A DNA stretch of 64,000 nucleotides, taken from Streptomyces sp. HPF1205. GTDB lineage: Bacteria > Actinomycetota > Actinomycetes > Streptomycetales > Streptomycetaceae. Both the position numbers and the translations under genes were made by a program. The notes under the pieces were generated by a model. It was not told the DNA's origin and made no database searches. It saw only the letters and a program-made list of their open reading frames with translations. This document shows, piece after piece, positions 17,236 to 26,113 of this stretch. Position 1 is the first letter of the stretch. Every line of letters begins with the position of its first letter. The stretch covers positions 1-64,000 of the forward strand of contig NZ_JAINVH010000015.1 of NCBI RefSeq assembly GCF_020400825.1. The letters run 5' to 3'.

Positions 17236-17690
17236 CCGGTGCGTCGTGGCTGGTCGCGCAGTTCCCCGCGCCCCTGTGGGGGCGCGCCCTGCGGGCGCAG
17301 CCTGGGTGGCGGCAGCCGAGGGTGAGCCGCAGCCTCCCTTCTTTGGGGCGCGCCCTGCGGGCGCAGCCCGGCGCCCGGGTTCCGCGCCCCTGCGGGGGCG
17401 TACGTTCTCTGGGCCTGGCGGCGGCTTCGAGCCGTTGGTGGGTTTGGGCCGTTGCCGTGTAGCGGTTCGTTGTGGCTGGTCGCGCCCGCGCGGCGGCAGC
17501 CGCATATCGGGTTGAGCCCCGCGCCCCTGTGGGGGCGCGCCCTGCGGGCGCAGCCCGGCGCCCGGGTTCCGCGCCCGGGTGGCGGCAGCCGAATATCAGC
17601 CACAACCCCGCAACCCTTTGCGGGCGCGGCCCGTGCGGCGGGAGCGGATATCAGCCACAGTCCCGCGGCCCTTGCGGCGGCAGGCGCGGG
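17236..17690. repeat. Array of imperfect GC-rich palindromic repeats
   Basis: The 696 bases between the small gene and csoR hold no gene. They carry an array of related elements. The core GCGCCCCTGTGGGGGCGCGC followed by CCTGCGGGCGCAGCC occurs at 17269-17303 and 17521-17555. A copy lacking the first part, with GGCGCCCGGGTTCCGCGCCC after it, occurs near 17345-17390 and again at 17533-17578. GTGGCTGGTCGCGC occurs near 17247 and 17470, and variants of GGCGGCAGCCGAATATCAGCC near 17580 and 17650. Each core can fold into hairpins. The array resembles the intergenic repeats scattered through Streptomyces chromosomes. Confidence 0.8.
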
Positions 17691-17763
17691 TGAGCCCGCA
17701 GGCTCGCGGCCGGGGGCGCGGCGCCTGGGGTGCGGGTTGGGGGGGCGGAGCTCCCCGCAGGGG

Positions 17764-18093
17764 CTAGGTGCGGAGGAGGCGGGCTATCGCGGCGGTCGCT
17801 TCGGCGACCTTCGCGTCGGTTTCCTCCTGGCCGCCGCCCACCGCCGCGGCGGCCACGCAGTGGCGCAGGTGCTCCTCCAGGAGCTGGAGGGCGAAGGACT
17901 GGAGGCCCTTCGTGCTCGCCGAGACCTGGGTGAGGATGTCGATGCAGTAGACGTCTTCCTCGACCATGCGCTGCAGGCCGCGGATCTGGCCCTCGATCCT
18001 GCGCAGCCGCTTCAGATGGGACTCTTTGTCATGGCTGTAGCCATGCGGTCCGGACGGCTTCACAATCTCACCCGCGACGCTTTCCGTGGTCAT
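17764..18093 (-). CDS. csoR: Copper-sensing repressor CsoR
   Basis: A 109-aa all-helical DUF156 repressor that lets go of DNA on binding Cu(I). The family core HLKRLRRIEGQIRGLQRM is followed by VYCIDILTQVSASTK and LLEEHLRHC. The Cu ligands Cys50, His75 and Cys79 form the x-H-C set of CsoR rather than the sensors for formaldehyde or sulfide. The sequence is close to S. lividans CsoR as I remember it (SCO4136). ATG 18093 gives the usual length; the frame is open to 18204, but that would run through the operator. A CsoR operator lies 27 bases upstream, so it likely represses itself. No copper ATPase gene is adjacent. Confidence 0.93.
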   Translation of the reverse strand: MTTESVAGEIVKPSGPHGYSHDKESHLKRLRRIEGQIRGLQRMVEEDVYCIDILTQVSASTKGLQSFALQLLEEHLRHCVAAAAVGGGQEETDAKVAEATAAIARLLRT

Positions 18094-18119
18094 CCCGCCT
18101 GCCAGCCCTTCTGTCCCGT

Positions 18120-18138
18120 TATACCCCCGATGGGTATA
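18120..18138. promoter_or_regulatory. CsoR operator
   Basis: TATACCC and GGGTATA form a perfect 7-bp inverted repeat around CCGAT. This is the TATACCCC..GGGGTATA type of site known for CsoR, here 27 bases before the csoR start and overlapping its presumed promoter. Confidence 0.88.
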
Positions 18139-18283
18139 GCTTACTGAATCGATACCGAGTGCGAGGCATCCCCCGTTCAGGGGGTGTGTGAGCATGGGCG
18201 ACACTGGGGGACGCCGGTTAGCCGTGGCCGGATGATGCGCCTAGCATCAACGAGACCCGATCCGAGTACAACGAGGACCCCAC

Positions 18284-18904
18284 GTGCGCTTTCGTCTGAC
18301 CCCCAGGGAGACGAGCTTCTACGACATGTTCGCCGCGTCCGCGGACAACATCGTCACCGGCTCGAAGCTCCTGATGGAACTGCTCGGGGCCGATTCGGCA
18401 ACGAGGACCGAGATCGCGGAACGGATGCGGGCGGCCGAGCACGCCGGGGACGACGCGACGCACGCGATCTTCCACCAGCTCAACTCCTCCTTCATCACAC
18501 CCTTCGACCGTGAGGACATCTACTCGCTGGCGGGCTCCCTCGACGACATCATGGACTTCATGGAGGAGGCCGTCGACCTGGTCGTCCTCTACAACGTCGA
18601 GGAGCTGCCCAAGGGGGTCGAGCAGCAGATCGAGGTGCTGGCGCGGGCCGCGGAGCTGACCGCGGAGGCCATGCCCAACCTGCGCACGATGTCCAACCTC
18701 ACCGAGTACTGGATCGAGGTCAACCGGCTGGAGAACCAGGCCGACCAGATCCACCGCAAGCTGCTCGCCCACCTGTTCAACGGCAAGTACGACGCCATCG
18801 AGGTACTCAAGCTCAAGCAGATCGTCGACGTCCTTGAGGAGGCGGCGGACGCCTTCGAGCACGTCGCCAACACCGTGGAGACCATCGCGGTCAAGGAGTC
18901 CTGA
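18284..18904 (+). CDS. DUF47 (PhoU-like) Pit accessory protein
   Basis: A 206-aa all-alpha DUF47 protein, related to PhoU, that accompanies and probably gates Pit phosphate carriers. Family features are the N-terminal FYDMFAASADNIVTG, the acidic metal-binding repeats EHAGDDATHAIFHQL and NRLENQADQIHRKLL, and the C-terminal KLKQIVDVLEEAADAFEHVANTVE. GTG 18284 has GAGG 7 bases before it. The Pit gene starts 7 bases after the stop, so the two are one operon. Confidence 0.92.
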   Translation: MRFRLTPRETSFYDMFAASADNIVTGSKLLMELLGADSATRTEIAERMRAAEHAGDDATHAIFHQLNSSFITPFDREDIYSLAGSLDDIMDFMEEAVDLVVLYNVEELPKGVEQQIEVLARAAELTAEAMPNLRTMSNLTEYWIEVNRLENQADQIHRKLLAHLFNGKYDAIEVLKLKQIVDVLEEAADAFEHVANTVETIAVKES

Positions 18905-18910
18905 CCCGAC

Positions 18911-19906
18911 GTGGACACCTTCGCGCTGCTCGTGACCATCGTGGTCGCGCTGTTCTTCACGTACACCAACGGCTTCCACGACTCGGCCAACGCCATCGCC
19001 ACCTCGGTGTCCACCCGGGCGCTCACCCCCAAGGCGGCGCTGGCGATGGCGGCCGTGATGAACCTGGTCGGCGCCTTCCTGGGGTCCGGCGTCGCCAAGA
19101 CGGTCAGCAAGGGCCTGATCGCCACCCCGCAGGGCCGCACCGGCATGGCCATCCTCTTCGCCGCGCTGGCCGGCGCGGTGGTGTGGAACCTGATCACCTG
19201 GTACTTCGGGCTGCCGTCGAGTTCCAGCCACGCGCTGTTCGGCGGGCTGGTCGGCGCGGCCCTGGCCGGCGGCACCACCGTGCACTGGAACGGGGTGGTG
19301 AACAAGGTCGTCGTACCGATGATCCTCTCGCCCGTGGTCGGCCTGACCATCGGCTACCTGCTGATGCTGGCCATCCTGTGGTTCTTCCGCCGCTCCAACC
19401 CGCACAAGGCCAAGCGCGGCTTCCGGATAGCGCAGACCGTCTCCGCGGCCGGCATGGCGCTCGGGCACGGCCTGCAGGACGCGCAGAAGACGATGGGCGT
19501 GGTGGTGCTGGCCCTCGTCATCAACGACCCGTCCAAGGGCTTCGGCATCCCGGTCTGGGTCAAGCTGGTGTGCGCGCTGATGATGTCGCTGGGCACGTAC
19601 GCCGGCGGCTGGCGGATCATGCGGACCCTCGGCCGGCGGATCATCGAGCTGGACCCGCCGCAGGGCTTCGCCGCCGAGACGACCTCGGCGTCGATCCTCT
19701 ACGGCACCGCGTACATCTTCCAGGCACCGGTCTCCACCACCCACGTGATCACCTCCGCGATCATGGGCGTGGGCGCGACCCGGCGGGTGAAGGCGGTGCG
19801 CTGGGGGGTGGCCAAGAACATCGTCGCCGGCTGGTTCATCACGATGCCGGCCGCCGGGCTCGTGGCCGCGTTCTGCTTCTACGTCGTCAAGCTGGTCTTC
19901 GGCTGA
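18911..19906 (+). CDS. pitH: Low-affinity inorganic phosphate transporter, Pit family
   Basis: A 331-aa metal-phosphate:H+ symporter of the PiT family, about ten helices. The two family signatures are present: GFHDSANAIATSVSTRALTP near the N-terminus, and a second copy, here eroded, in GHGLQDAQKTMGV near 185. PSSSSHALFGGL and the C-terminal STTHVITSAIMGVGATRR are also typical. The symbol follows the S. coelicolor gene pitH1 by position next to csoR and pst. It is convergent with pstB across a perfect palindrome. Confidence 0.92.
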   Translation: MDTFALLVTIVVALFFTYTNGFHDSANAIATSVSTRALTPKAALAMAAVMNLVGAFLGSGVAKTVSKGLIATPQGRTGMAILFAALAGAVVWNLITWYFGLPSSSSHALFGGLVGAALAGGTTVHWNGVVNKVVVPMILSPVVGLTIGYLLMLAILWFFRRSNPHKAKRGFRIAQTVSAAGMALGHGLQDAQKTMGVVVLALVINDPSKGFGIPVWVKLVCALMMSLGTYAGGWRIMRTLGRRIIELDPPQGFAAETTSASILYGTAYIFQAPVSTTHVITSAIMGVGATRRVKAVRWGVAKNIVAGWFITMPAAGLVAAFCFYVVKLVFG

Positions 19907-19945
19907 GCCGGGCCGAACCGAACCGAACCGAACCGGAAACGGCCG

Positions 19946-19975
19946 GGCCCCCTTCCCCGCGCGGGGAAGGGGGCC
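19946..19975. terminator. Bidirectional terminator between pit and pst
   Basis: A perfect 30-base palindrome (arms 19946-19960 and 19961-19975, beginning GGCCCCCTTCC) between two convergent operons. It is preceded by four tandem GAACC pentamers (about 19915-19935). With no unpaired centre it folds with a forced small loop. Being symmetric, it can serve both strands. Confidence 0.85.
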
Positions 19976-20023
19976 GTGCGCCCTGCGGTGGCACCGCCAT
20001 GCAGCACCGCACGGCGGTCTCGG

Positions 20024-20800
20024 TCAGCCGAAGCGGCCGGAGATGTAGTCCTCGGTGGCCTGGACCGACGGGTTGGAGAAGATCCGCTCGGTCTCGTCGA
20101 TCTCGATGAGCTTGCCGGGCTGCCCGACCGCCGCCAGGTTGAAGAAGGCGGTACGGTCCGACACGCGCGCGGCCTGCTGCATGTTGTGGGTGACGATGAC
20201 GATGGTGAACCGGGTCTTCAGCTCGCCGATCAGGTCCTCGATGGCGAGGGTGGAGATCGGGTCGAGCGCCGAGCACGGCTCGTCCATCAGCAGCACCTGC
20301 GGCTCGACCGCGATGGCGCGGGCGATGCACAGCCGCTGCTGCTGGCCGCCGGACAGGCCCGCGCCGGGCTTGTTCAGCCGGTCCTTGACCTCGTTCCAGA
20401 GATTGGCGCCCTTCAGCGACTTCTCGACGATCGTGTCGAGCTCGCCCTTCTTGCGGACGCCGTTGAGCCGCAGGCCCGCCGCCACGTTGTCGTAGATCGA
20501 CATGGTGGGGAACGGGTTGGGGCGCTGGAAGACCATGCCGACCGTGCGGCGCACGGTCACCGGGTCGACGGCGGGGCCGTACAGGTTCTCGTCGTCCAGC
20601 ATCACCTTGCCCTCGACGCGGCCACCGGGGGTGACCTCGTGCATCCGGTTCAGGGTGCGCAGGAAGGTGGACTTGCCGCAGCCGGACGGGCCGATGAACG
20701 CGGTCACCGTGCGCGGCTCGATGGTCATGGATATGTCGTCGATGGCGCGGAAGCCGCCGTAGAAGGCGGACAGTCCGCTGACGTCGATGCGCTTGGCCAT
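20024..20800 (-). CDS. pstB: Phosphate ABC transporter ATPase PstB
   Basis: A 258-aa ABC ATPase that energises high-affinity phosphate import. Walker A is GPSGCGKST, the signature is [10 protein letters not shown] and Walker B is [13 protein letters not shown], and its length is normal for PstB. ATG 20800 is the start; the longer open frame runs back into pstA. It is the last gene of the leftward pstSCAB operon, 38 bases after pstA. Confidence 0.96.
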   Translation of the reverse strand: MAKRIDVSGLSAFYGGFRAIDDISMTIEPRTVTAFIGPSGCGKSTFLRTLNRMHEVTPGGRVEGKVMLDDENLYGPAVDPVTVRRTVGMVFQRPNPFPTMSIYDNVAAGLRLNGVRKKGELDTIVEKSLKGANLWNEVKDRLNKPGAGLSGGQQQRLCIARAIAVEPQVLLMDEPCSALDPISTLAIEDLIGELKTRFTIVIVTHNMQQAARVSDRTAFFNLAAVGQPGKLIEIDETERIFSNPSVQATEDYISGRFG

Positions 20801-20838
20801 GGTGTCGCTCTCTATTCTCTGTCGCCGATGTGGCCGCG

Positions 20839-21921
20839 TCAGCGACCTGTCTTCGGTGCCTTCCAGCGCGCGATGCCGCGGGCCAGCAGGTTGAGGATCA
20901 TGACGAAGGCGATCAGCACCAGTGCCGCGCCCCACGCCCGGTCGTAGGAGGCGTCCGTCCCGAGGGTGTACTGCTCGTACACGAAGTACGGGAGGGACGA
21001 CTGCGGGTTGTGGAACGGGTCGTTGTTGATCGCCGGGTTGCCGAAGACCAGCAGCAGGATGGGCGCCGACTCACCCGCGATGCGGGCGACCGCCAGCATG
21101 ACGCCGGTCAGGATGCCGCCGATGGAGGTCGGCAGCACCACCTTGAGGATGGTGCGCCATTTCGGGACGCCCAGCGCCAGCGAGGCCTCGCGCAGCTCGT
21201 TCGGGACGAGCTTGAGCATCTCCTCGGTGGAGCGGACCACGATCGGGATCATCAGGATGGCCAGGGCCAGGGAGCCGGCGAAGCCGGAGAAGCCGAAGCC
21301 GAGGATGAGGATCCAGAACGCGAGGATGAACAGGCCGGACACGATCGACGGGATGCCCGTCATGACGTCCACGAAGAAGGTGACCGTCCTGGCCAGCGCG
21401 CCGCGCCCGTACTCGACGAGGTAGATCGCGGTGAGCATGCCGACCGGGATGGCGATCAGCGAGGCCAGGCCCACCTGCTCCAGGGAGCCGATGATGGCGT
21501 GGTAGACGCCGCCGCCGGCCTCGGTGTTGAGCACGCCGCTCATCGAGTGGGTCAGGAAGTGCCCGTCGATGATCTTGGCGCCCTTGGAGATGGTGGTCTC
21601 CACCAGGGAGTACAGCGGGACGACGGCCACCACGAAGCAGGCCCAGACGAGGCTGGTGGCCACCCGGTCCTTCGCCTGGCGGGTGCCCTCGACGCGGGCG
21701 GTGACCGCGTAGGTGCCGCCGACGAACAGCGCGAGCGCGATCAGTCCCCACTGGACGTGGCTGGACAGGCTCGCGCCCGCTCCGATCCCGACGCCCAGGG
21801 CGATCGACACGGCGGCTGTGGCGGCCGGGGCCCAGCGCGGCAGGCGGCGGTGGGTCAGGGACGGCTGGGGGACGGAGGCCGGCGCGGGGCCGCCGGCGGC
21901 GGCCGTTGTCGTGTCGCTCAT
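20839..21921 (-). CDS. pstA: Phosphate ABC transporter permease PstA
   Basis: A 360-aa inner-membrane permease with a longer N-terminus than in E. coli: two extra helices before the usual six. The permease EAA loop is [23 protein letters not shown], followed by [21 protein letters not shown]. The start overlaps the pstC stop by 4 bases, which suggests coupling. It pairs with PstC to form the channel. Confidence 0.95.
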   Translation of the reverse strand: MSDTTTAAAGGPAPASVPQPSLTHRRLPRWAPAATAAVSIALGVGIGAGASLSSHVQWGLIALALFVGGTYAVTARVEGTRQAKDRVATSLVWACFVVAVVPLYSLVETTISKGAKIIDGHFLTHSMSGVLNTEAGGGVYHAIIGSLEQVGLASLIAIPVGMLTAIYLVEYGRGALARTVTFFVDVMTGIPSIVSGLFILAFWILILGFGFSGFAGSLALAILMIPIVVRSTEEMLKLVPNELREASLALGVPKWRTILKVVLPTSIGGILTGVMLAVARIAGESAPILLLVFGNPAINNDPFHNPQSSLPYFVYEQYTLGTDASYDRAWGAALVLIAFVMILNLLARGIARWKAPKTGR

Positions 21922-22898
21922 GCGTTGGCCCCCGAGTACTCCTTGCGGCGGGCGATGATCACCCGAGCGGCGCCGTTGACCAGCAGGGTGATCACGAAGA
22001 GCACCAGGCCGGAGGCGATGAGGGCGTCACGCCCGAAGTCGTTGCTCTCGTTGAACTTGATCGCGATGTTCTGGGCGAAGGTGCCGCCCGCGGGGTCGAG
22101 GATGTGCGCGGTGAGCACCGGGCTGGAGGACAGCACGGTCGCGACGGCCATCGTCTCGCCCAGCGCGCGGCCGAGCCCGAGCATCGAGGCGCTGATGATG
22201 CCGGAGCGGGCGAAGGGCAGCACCGACAGCCGGATCACCTCCCAGCGGGTGGCGCCGAGCGCGAGCGCGGCCTCCTCCTGCATCCTCGGGACCTGGCGGA
22301 AGACCTCGCGGCTGACGTTGGTGATGATCGGCAGGATCATGATCGCCAGCAGGATGCCCACCGTGAACAGCGACCGGGCCGCGGTTCCCGCGTTGGACTG
22401 GTCGAAGACCACGGTCCAGGCGAAGTAGTGGTCCAGCCAGGTGTTCAGCCCGTTCATGTGCGGCACCAGGTACAGGGCGCCCCACAGGCCGTAGACGATG
22501 CTGGGCACGGCGGCCAGCAGGTCGATCACGTACGCCAGCGGCGTGGCCAGCCGGCGCGGGGCGTAGTGCGAGATGAACAGCGCGATGCCGACCGCGACCG
22601 GCACGGCCAGGATCATGGCGATGACCGAGCTGACGACGGTGCCGTAGGCGAGGACCGCGATGCCGAACACCGGCGGGCTCAGCTGCGGGTTCCACTCGAA
22701 CGTGGTGAGGAAGTTCCCGTGGTCCTTGGAGACCGCGGTGATCGCGCGCACGGTGAGGAACACCGCGATCGAGGCCATGATCAGCAGGAGCAGGAGGCCC
22801 GAGCCGCGGGCGAGGCCGGCGAAGACCCGGTCGCCGGGGCGGCTGACCGGTTTGGCCGGGGCTGGTGGGGCGCTGGTGGGAGGTGCTGTGGTTGCCAT
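21918..22898 (-). CDS. pstC: Phosphate ABC transporter permease PstC
   Basis: A 326-aa permease with six to seven helices. The EAA loop reads MQEEAALALGATRWEVIRLSVLP, then LGRALGETMAVATVL. ATG 22898 (MATTAPP) gives the normal length; the frame is open upstream through the pstS-pstC hairpins. It lies 108 bases after pstS, the widest gap in the operon, which is filled by two hairpins. Confidence 0.95.
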   Translation of the reverse strand: MATTAPPTSAPPAPAKPVSRPGDRVFAGLARGSGLLLLLIMASIAVFLTVRAITAVSKDHGNFLTTFEWNPQLSPPVFGIAVLAYGTVVSSVIAMILAVPVAVGIALFISHYAPRRLATPLAYVIDLLAAVPSIVYGLWGALYLVPHMNGLNTWLDHYFAWTVVFDQSNAGTAARSLFTVGILLAIMILPIITNVSREVFRQVPRMQEEAALALGATRWEVIRLSVLPFARSGIISASMLGLGRALGETMAVATVLSSSPVLTAHILDPAGGTFAQNIAIKFNESNDFGRDALIASGLVLFVITLLVNGAARVIIARRKEYSGANA

Positions 22899-22920
22899 GG
22901 GAGGGTCTCCGGTCTGTGGT

Positions 22921-23002
22921 GGGGGAGCGGTCGTGCTCCCCCGGCGGCGGTGCACCGGATGAACGGGGCCGGACCGGGCGGTGAGCGCCGGTCCGGCCCC
23001 GT
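22921..23002 (-). terminator. Double hairpin between pstS and pstC
   Basis: Directly after the pstS stop a perfect 15-bp stem (22963-22977 with 22988-23002, 10-nt loop) is followed by an 8-bp stem (22921-22928 with 22935-22942). Neither has a T-run. Their place between the binding-protein gene and the permease genes suggests partial termination or 3' protection, so that pstS mRNA exceeds pstCAB mRNA. Confidence 0.8.
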
Positions 23003-23006
23003 CGGG

Positions 23007-24155
23007 TCAGGACAGGGAGGAGATGGTGGCGCGGACCTTCGTGGCGATCGTGTCGGGCAGCGGGGCGTAGCCCTGGTCGCCGAGCAGCTTCTGGCCGTCG
23101 GCGCCGGCGATGTAGGTCAGGAAGGACTTGACCAGCGGCAGAGTGCCGGCCTTGTTGCCCTTGTCGCAGGCGATCTCGTAGGTGACCAGGGTGATCGGGT
23201 AGGCACCCTCCGCCTTGGTCTTGTAGTCGAACTTCAGGGACAGGTCGCTGCCCGTGCCGACCACGGAGGCGGCGGCGATGGCCTTGGAGGCGTTGTCCGT
23301 GGTGGCCTCGACCGGGGCGGAGGCGCCCGTGGCGATCTTGACCGTGTTCAGGCTGCTGGCGGTGGCGTAGGACAGCTCGCCGTAGCCGATGGCGCCCTGG
23401 GTCTGCTTGACCTGCGCGGTGACACCGGAGGTGCCCTGCGCGGACTGGCCGCCCTTGGCCTGCCAGGCCTTGCCGCCGGTGTACGGGAAGTCGCTGCCGG
23501 CCGCGGCGATCAGGTACTTGGTGAAGTTGTCCGTGGTGCCGGAGTCGTCGGAGCGGTGGAACGCCTGGATCGACGTGGACGGCAGGGAGGCGCTCGGGTT
23601 GAGCTTCTTGATCGCCTCGTCGTTCCACTTGGTGATCTTGTTGTTGAAGATCTTGGCCACGGTGGGCGCGTCCAGGACCAGGTTGTTCACGCCGGGGAGG
23701 TTGTACATGATCGCGATCGGCCCGCCGACCATGGGCATGTCGATGGCCTGGCCGCCCGTGCAGACGGACTTGGACTTGGTGACCTGGTCGGGCTTGAGCG
23801 GCGAGTCCGAACCCGCGAAGGAGGTGCTGCCCTGCAGGAACTCCTCGATGCCGGCGCCCGAGCCGTTGCCCTTGTAGTTGATGCTCGCGCCGGAGCACGC
23901 CTGCTGGTAGTTCTTCACCCACAGCGCCATGGCGTTCTGCTGCGCGGTCGAACCGGACGCGAGGACCTGGCCCTTGGCGCAGGAGATGCTGGAGGCGTTG
24001 GTGGCGCTGCTGGCCCCGGAGGAGCCGCTGCTCGGGGTGGAGTTGTCACTGCTGCTGTTGTTGTCCGAACCGCAGGCGGTCAGGACCAGCGCTCCGGTAA
24101 CCGCGACCGCGCCGACGGTCAGGGCGCGCAGCCCGCTCTTACGCTGAAGCTTCAC
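23007..24155 (-). CDS. pstS: Phosphate-binding lipoprotein PstS
   Basis: A 382-aa periplasmic-type binding lipoprotein for phosphate. The lipobox is LVLTACGSD, with a Ser/Asn-rich linker after the lipid Cys. Ligand-loop motifs are GSTAQQNAM, YKGNGSGAGIEEF, FAGSDSPL and HRSDDSGTTDNFTKYL. GTG 24155 (VKLQRKSG) was chosen for the normal basic signal-peptide start; the open frame extends 23 codons upstream. It is the first gene of the operon behind a PHO box. Confidence 0.96.
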   Translation of the reverse strand: MKLQRKSGLRALTVGAVAVTGALVLTACGSDNNSSSDNSTPSSGSSGASSATNASSISCAKGQVLASGSTAQQNAMALWVKNYQQACSGASINYKGNGSGAGIEEFLQGSTSFAGSDSPLKPDQVTKSKSVCTGGQAIDMPMVGGPIAIMYNLPGVNNLVLDAPTVAKIFNNKITKWNDEAIKKLNPSASLPSTSIQAFHRSDDSGTTDNFTKYLIAAAGSDFPYTGGKAWQAKGGQSAQGTSGVTAQVKQTQGAIGYGELSYATASSLNTVKIATGASAPVEATTDNASKAIAAASVVGTGSDLSLKFDYKTKAEGAYPITLVTYEIACDKGNKAGTLPLVKSFLTYIAGADGQKLLGDQGYAPLPDTIATKVRATISSLS

Positions 24156-24287
24156 CTTCGTGTGTTCCTTCCGAGAGCCCGCCGGTGGACGGCGAAGCAG
24201 AGGGTTGAGGAGTTCTGCATCCACCCGGCGGCGATGCGCCCACCGGTACGGCCGAAATTAGGCAGATCAGGTGAAGCGACCCTCGGG

Positions 24288-24309
24288 GGACGGTGAACGC
24301 GAGGTGAAC
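24288..24309 (-). promoter_or_regulatory. PHO box (PhoP-binding direct repeats)
   Basis: On the - strand two GTTCACC heptamers (24309-24303 and 24298-24292) start exactly 11 bases apart, the spacing of Streptomyces PhoP direct repeats. A weaker CTTCACC lies two periods further (24276-24270). The site is about 140 bases before the pstS GTG, so phosphate starvation control by PhoR-PhoP is expected. Confidence 0.88.
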
Positions 24310-24411
24310 CTCGTCCGTCGGGGTGATGGCGCACTTGTCCGCCGTGACACAGAGCGTCGTACGAGTGACACGTGTGGTTCACGGAAAAGCTGCGGTCACG
24401 ACCGCATAACG

Positions 24412-24852
24412 TTACGGTCTCAAGGCCCGGAGCAACGCGTCGAGCAGCGGACGGTCCCGGTCGTGGGTCAGGCGGTGCCGGGCGGCGGCCGGCGGCAGCC
24501 ACTCCATCCGGTCGACCTCGCGGCTGGGCTCGAACCGCCCGCCGCCGGCCCTCGCCTCCCAGTAGCGGACCTCCTTGGGGCGCCCGTCGACCAGGTAGCG
24601 GCAGGTGGGCAGCGGCTCGCCCAGCTCGCACTCCGTCCCGGTCTCCTCGCGTGCCTCGCGCGCCGCGGCCGCCGGGAAGTCCTCGCCGCGCTTGAGCTTG
24701 CCCTTGGGCCAGCTCCAGTCGTCGTAGCGCGGCCGGTGCACCAGGGCGACCTCGATGCCGCCTCCCCCTGCCGCGGGGCGCCACATCAGCACGCCCGCGG
24801 CCCGGACGGGAGCGGGGCCGGGCGGGAGGCCCGCGATGTCGGTCCTGGTCAT
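24412..24852 (-). CDS. Nudix hydrolase (MutT-like)
   Basis: A 146-aa Nudix pyrophosphohydrolase. The Nudix box is GKLKRGEDFPAAAAREAREE followed by TG, with all Glu ligands for Mg in place. WSWPKGKL just before it is the MutT1/diadenosine-polyphosphate type. The C-terminal phosphohistidine-phosphatase domain of MutT1 proteins is absent. The genes that follow in the phosphate block suggest a nucleotide- or polyphosphate-linked substrate, but that is inference. A TAACGTTA palindrome (24407-24414) spans its stop codon. Confidence 0.87.
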   Translation of the reverse strand: MTRTDIAGLPPGPAPVRAAGVLMWRPAAGGGGIEVALVHRPRYDDWSWPKGKLKRGEDFPAAAAREAREETGTECELGEPLPTCRYLVDGRPKEVRYWEARAGGGRFEPSREVDRMEWLPPAAARHRLTHDRDRPLLDALLRALRP

Positions 24853-24886
24853 GTCTCCTCCTGTCCCGGGAGGCCGGTGGCGGCTG

Positions 24887-26113
24887 TTACCCGCGCGGGC
24901 CGGGCAGCGGACGGTCGCCCTCCGGCGCGGGGGGCAGGCCCTGCCACAGCCGGGAGAAGGCGAACCTGGCGGCCTCCACCTCGTGCCGCTGGTCGGCGTG
25001 CAGCACGCCCAGGGCGTACGCGGTGGCGGGCGCGATCCGCGGGGTGCGGGCGGCGGCGGCCACGGCGGCGGCGGACTCCGCGGCCTCCCGGTGCCGCCCC
25101 AGCACCTGCGCGGCCTCCACCAGCCGGTCGTCGCCGTACGGCTCCACGCCGGGCACCTCGGCGGCGTACCGGGCCAGCCGCAGCAGGATCCGTACCTGGT
25201 GCCAGGGCGCGTCCTGCAGGTCGGCGGTCAGTTCCGCGCCCAGCGACGCCTGCACCGCCTCCGCGTTGTACGGCAGCGCCGCCCGCCCCAGCGGCAGCGC
25301 GTCGGCGGCGTCGCACAGCCGCTGGTACGCCTGCGCGGCCAGCGGCGGCAGTACGGCGGGGGCGGGGTCGGCGGCGCGCCCGGTCAGCGGCACCTCCGAG
25401 GCCAGCACCGCCATGGAATCGGCCAGGCCGTGGAAGCGGGAGGAGCCCACCGCCTGCAGGGCCGCGGAGTGCGCCCGGGTGCGGGCCAGCGTCAACTGCC
25501 GCTCCAGCAGCGCCGCGGCCCGCGCGGCGCCCAGCGCGAGCGGTCCCGACCCGGTGCCGCCGCCCTCGACCTCGGCGAGCACGGACTCGGGCACGCCGGC
25601 CGTCGACAGCCGCCTGAGCGCCTCCAGCAGCCGGGCCAGCCGGCCGGTGTGCTGCGGCTCGCGGCCCAGCGTCGAGGTGAGCCAGCCCAGTTCGCCGCGC
25701 AGCGCCTCCGCCCAGCCCGGCTCGGTCAGCGGCGCGTACGTGTGCAGCACCGCGGCGATCCGCCGCGCGCTGCCGCGCAGCAGCGCGTCCGCCTGCCCCT
25801 CGCGTTCCGAGCGCAGGCCCAGGCCCCGCAGGAAGGCGGTCGCCTGTTCCCGCAGGTACCCGGTCAGCGCCCGCCCCGCGGTGAGCGTGCCCGCGGGGGG
25901 TGCGAGAACGGCCGTGTCGGGCGGCCCGCCCGTGGTGCGCGCGGGCGGTTCCCCGCCCGGCGTCGTCTTGCCGCTGGCCACTGCCGTGCTCCCCGTTCGC
26001 CTGGCCGCCGTGCGGTCGCGCGGCGGCTCGCTGGTCGTCGTCACTCCCGCACCCGGTGCCGCGGACGCCCGTCCGGGCGGCACGGCCGGTTCAGGTGGCT
26101 GCTGCTGGGCCAC
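24887..26113 (-). CDS. CHAD domain protein (polyphosphate-binding)
   Basis: A 408-aa protein with a Pro/Thr-rich first 75 residues, then a CHAD domain rich in Arg/His/Lys helices (about 80-380). It has repeated basic motifs such as [38 protein letters not shown] and [19 protein letters not shown] folds bind polyphosphate along a positive groove. Its place directly after ppk, overlapping that gene by 23 bases (26091-26113), strongly supports a polyphosphate role. No CYTH (triphosphatase) domain is fused to it. Confidence 0.88.
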   Translation of the reverse strand: MAQQQPPEPAVPPGRASAAPGAGVTTTSEPPRDRTAARRTGSTAVASGKTTPGGEPPARTTGGPPDTAVLAPPAGTLTAGRALTGYLREQATAFLRGLGLRSEREGQADALLRGSARRIAAVLHTYAPLTEPGWAEALRGELGWLTSTLGREPQHTGRLARLLEALRRLSTAGVPESVLAEVEGGGTGSGPLALGAARAAALLERQLTLARTRAHSAALQAVGSSRFHGLADSMAVLASEVPLTGRAADPAPAVLPPLAAQAYQRLCDAADALPLGRAALPYNAEAVQASLGAELTADLQDAPWHQVRILLRLARYAAEVPGVEPYGDDRLVEAAQVLGRHREAAESAAAVAAAARTPRIAPATAYALGVLHADQRHEVEAARFAFSRLWQGLPPAPEGDRPLPGPRG

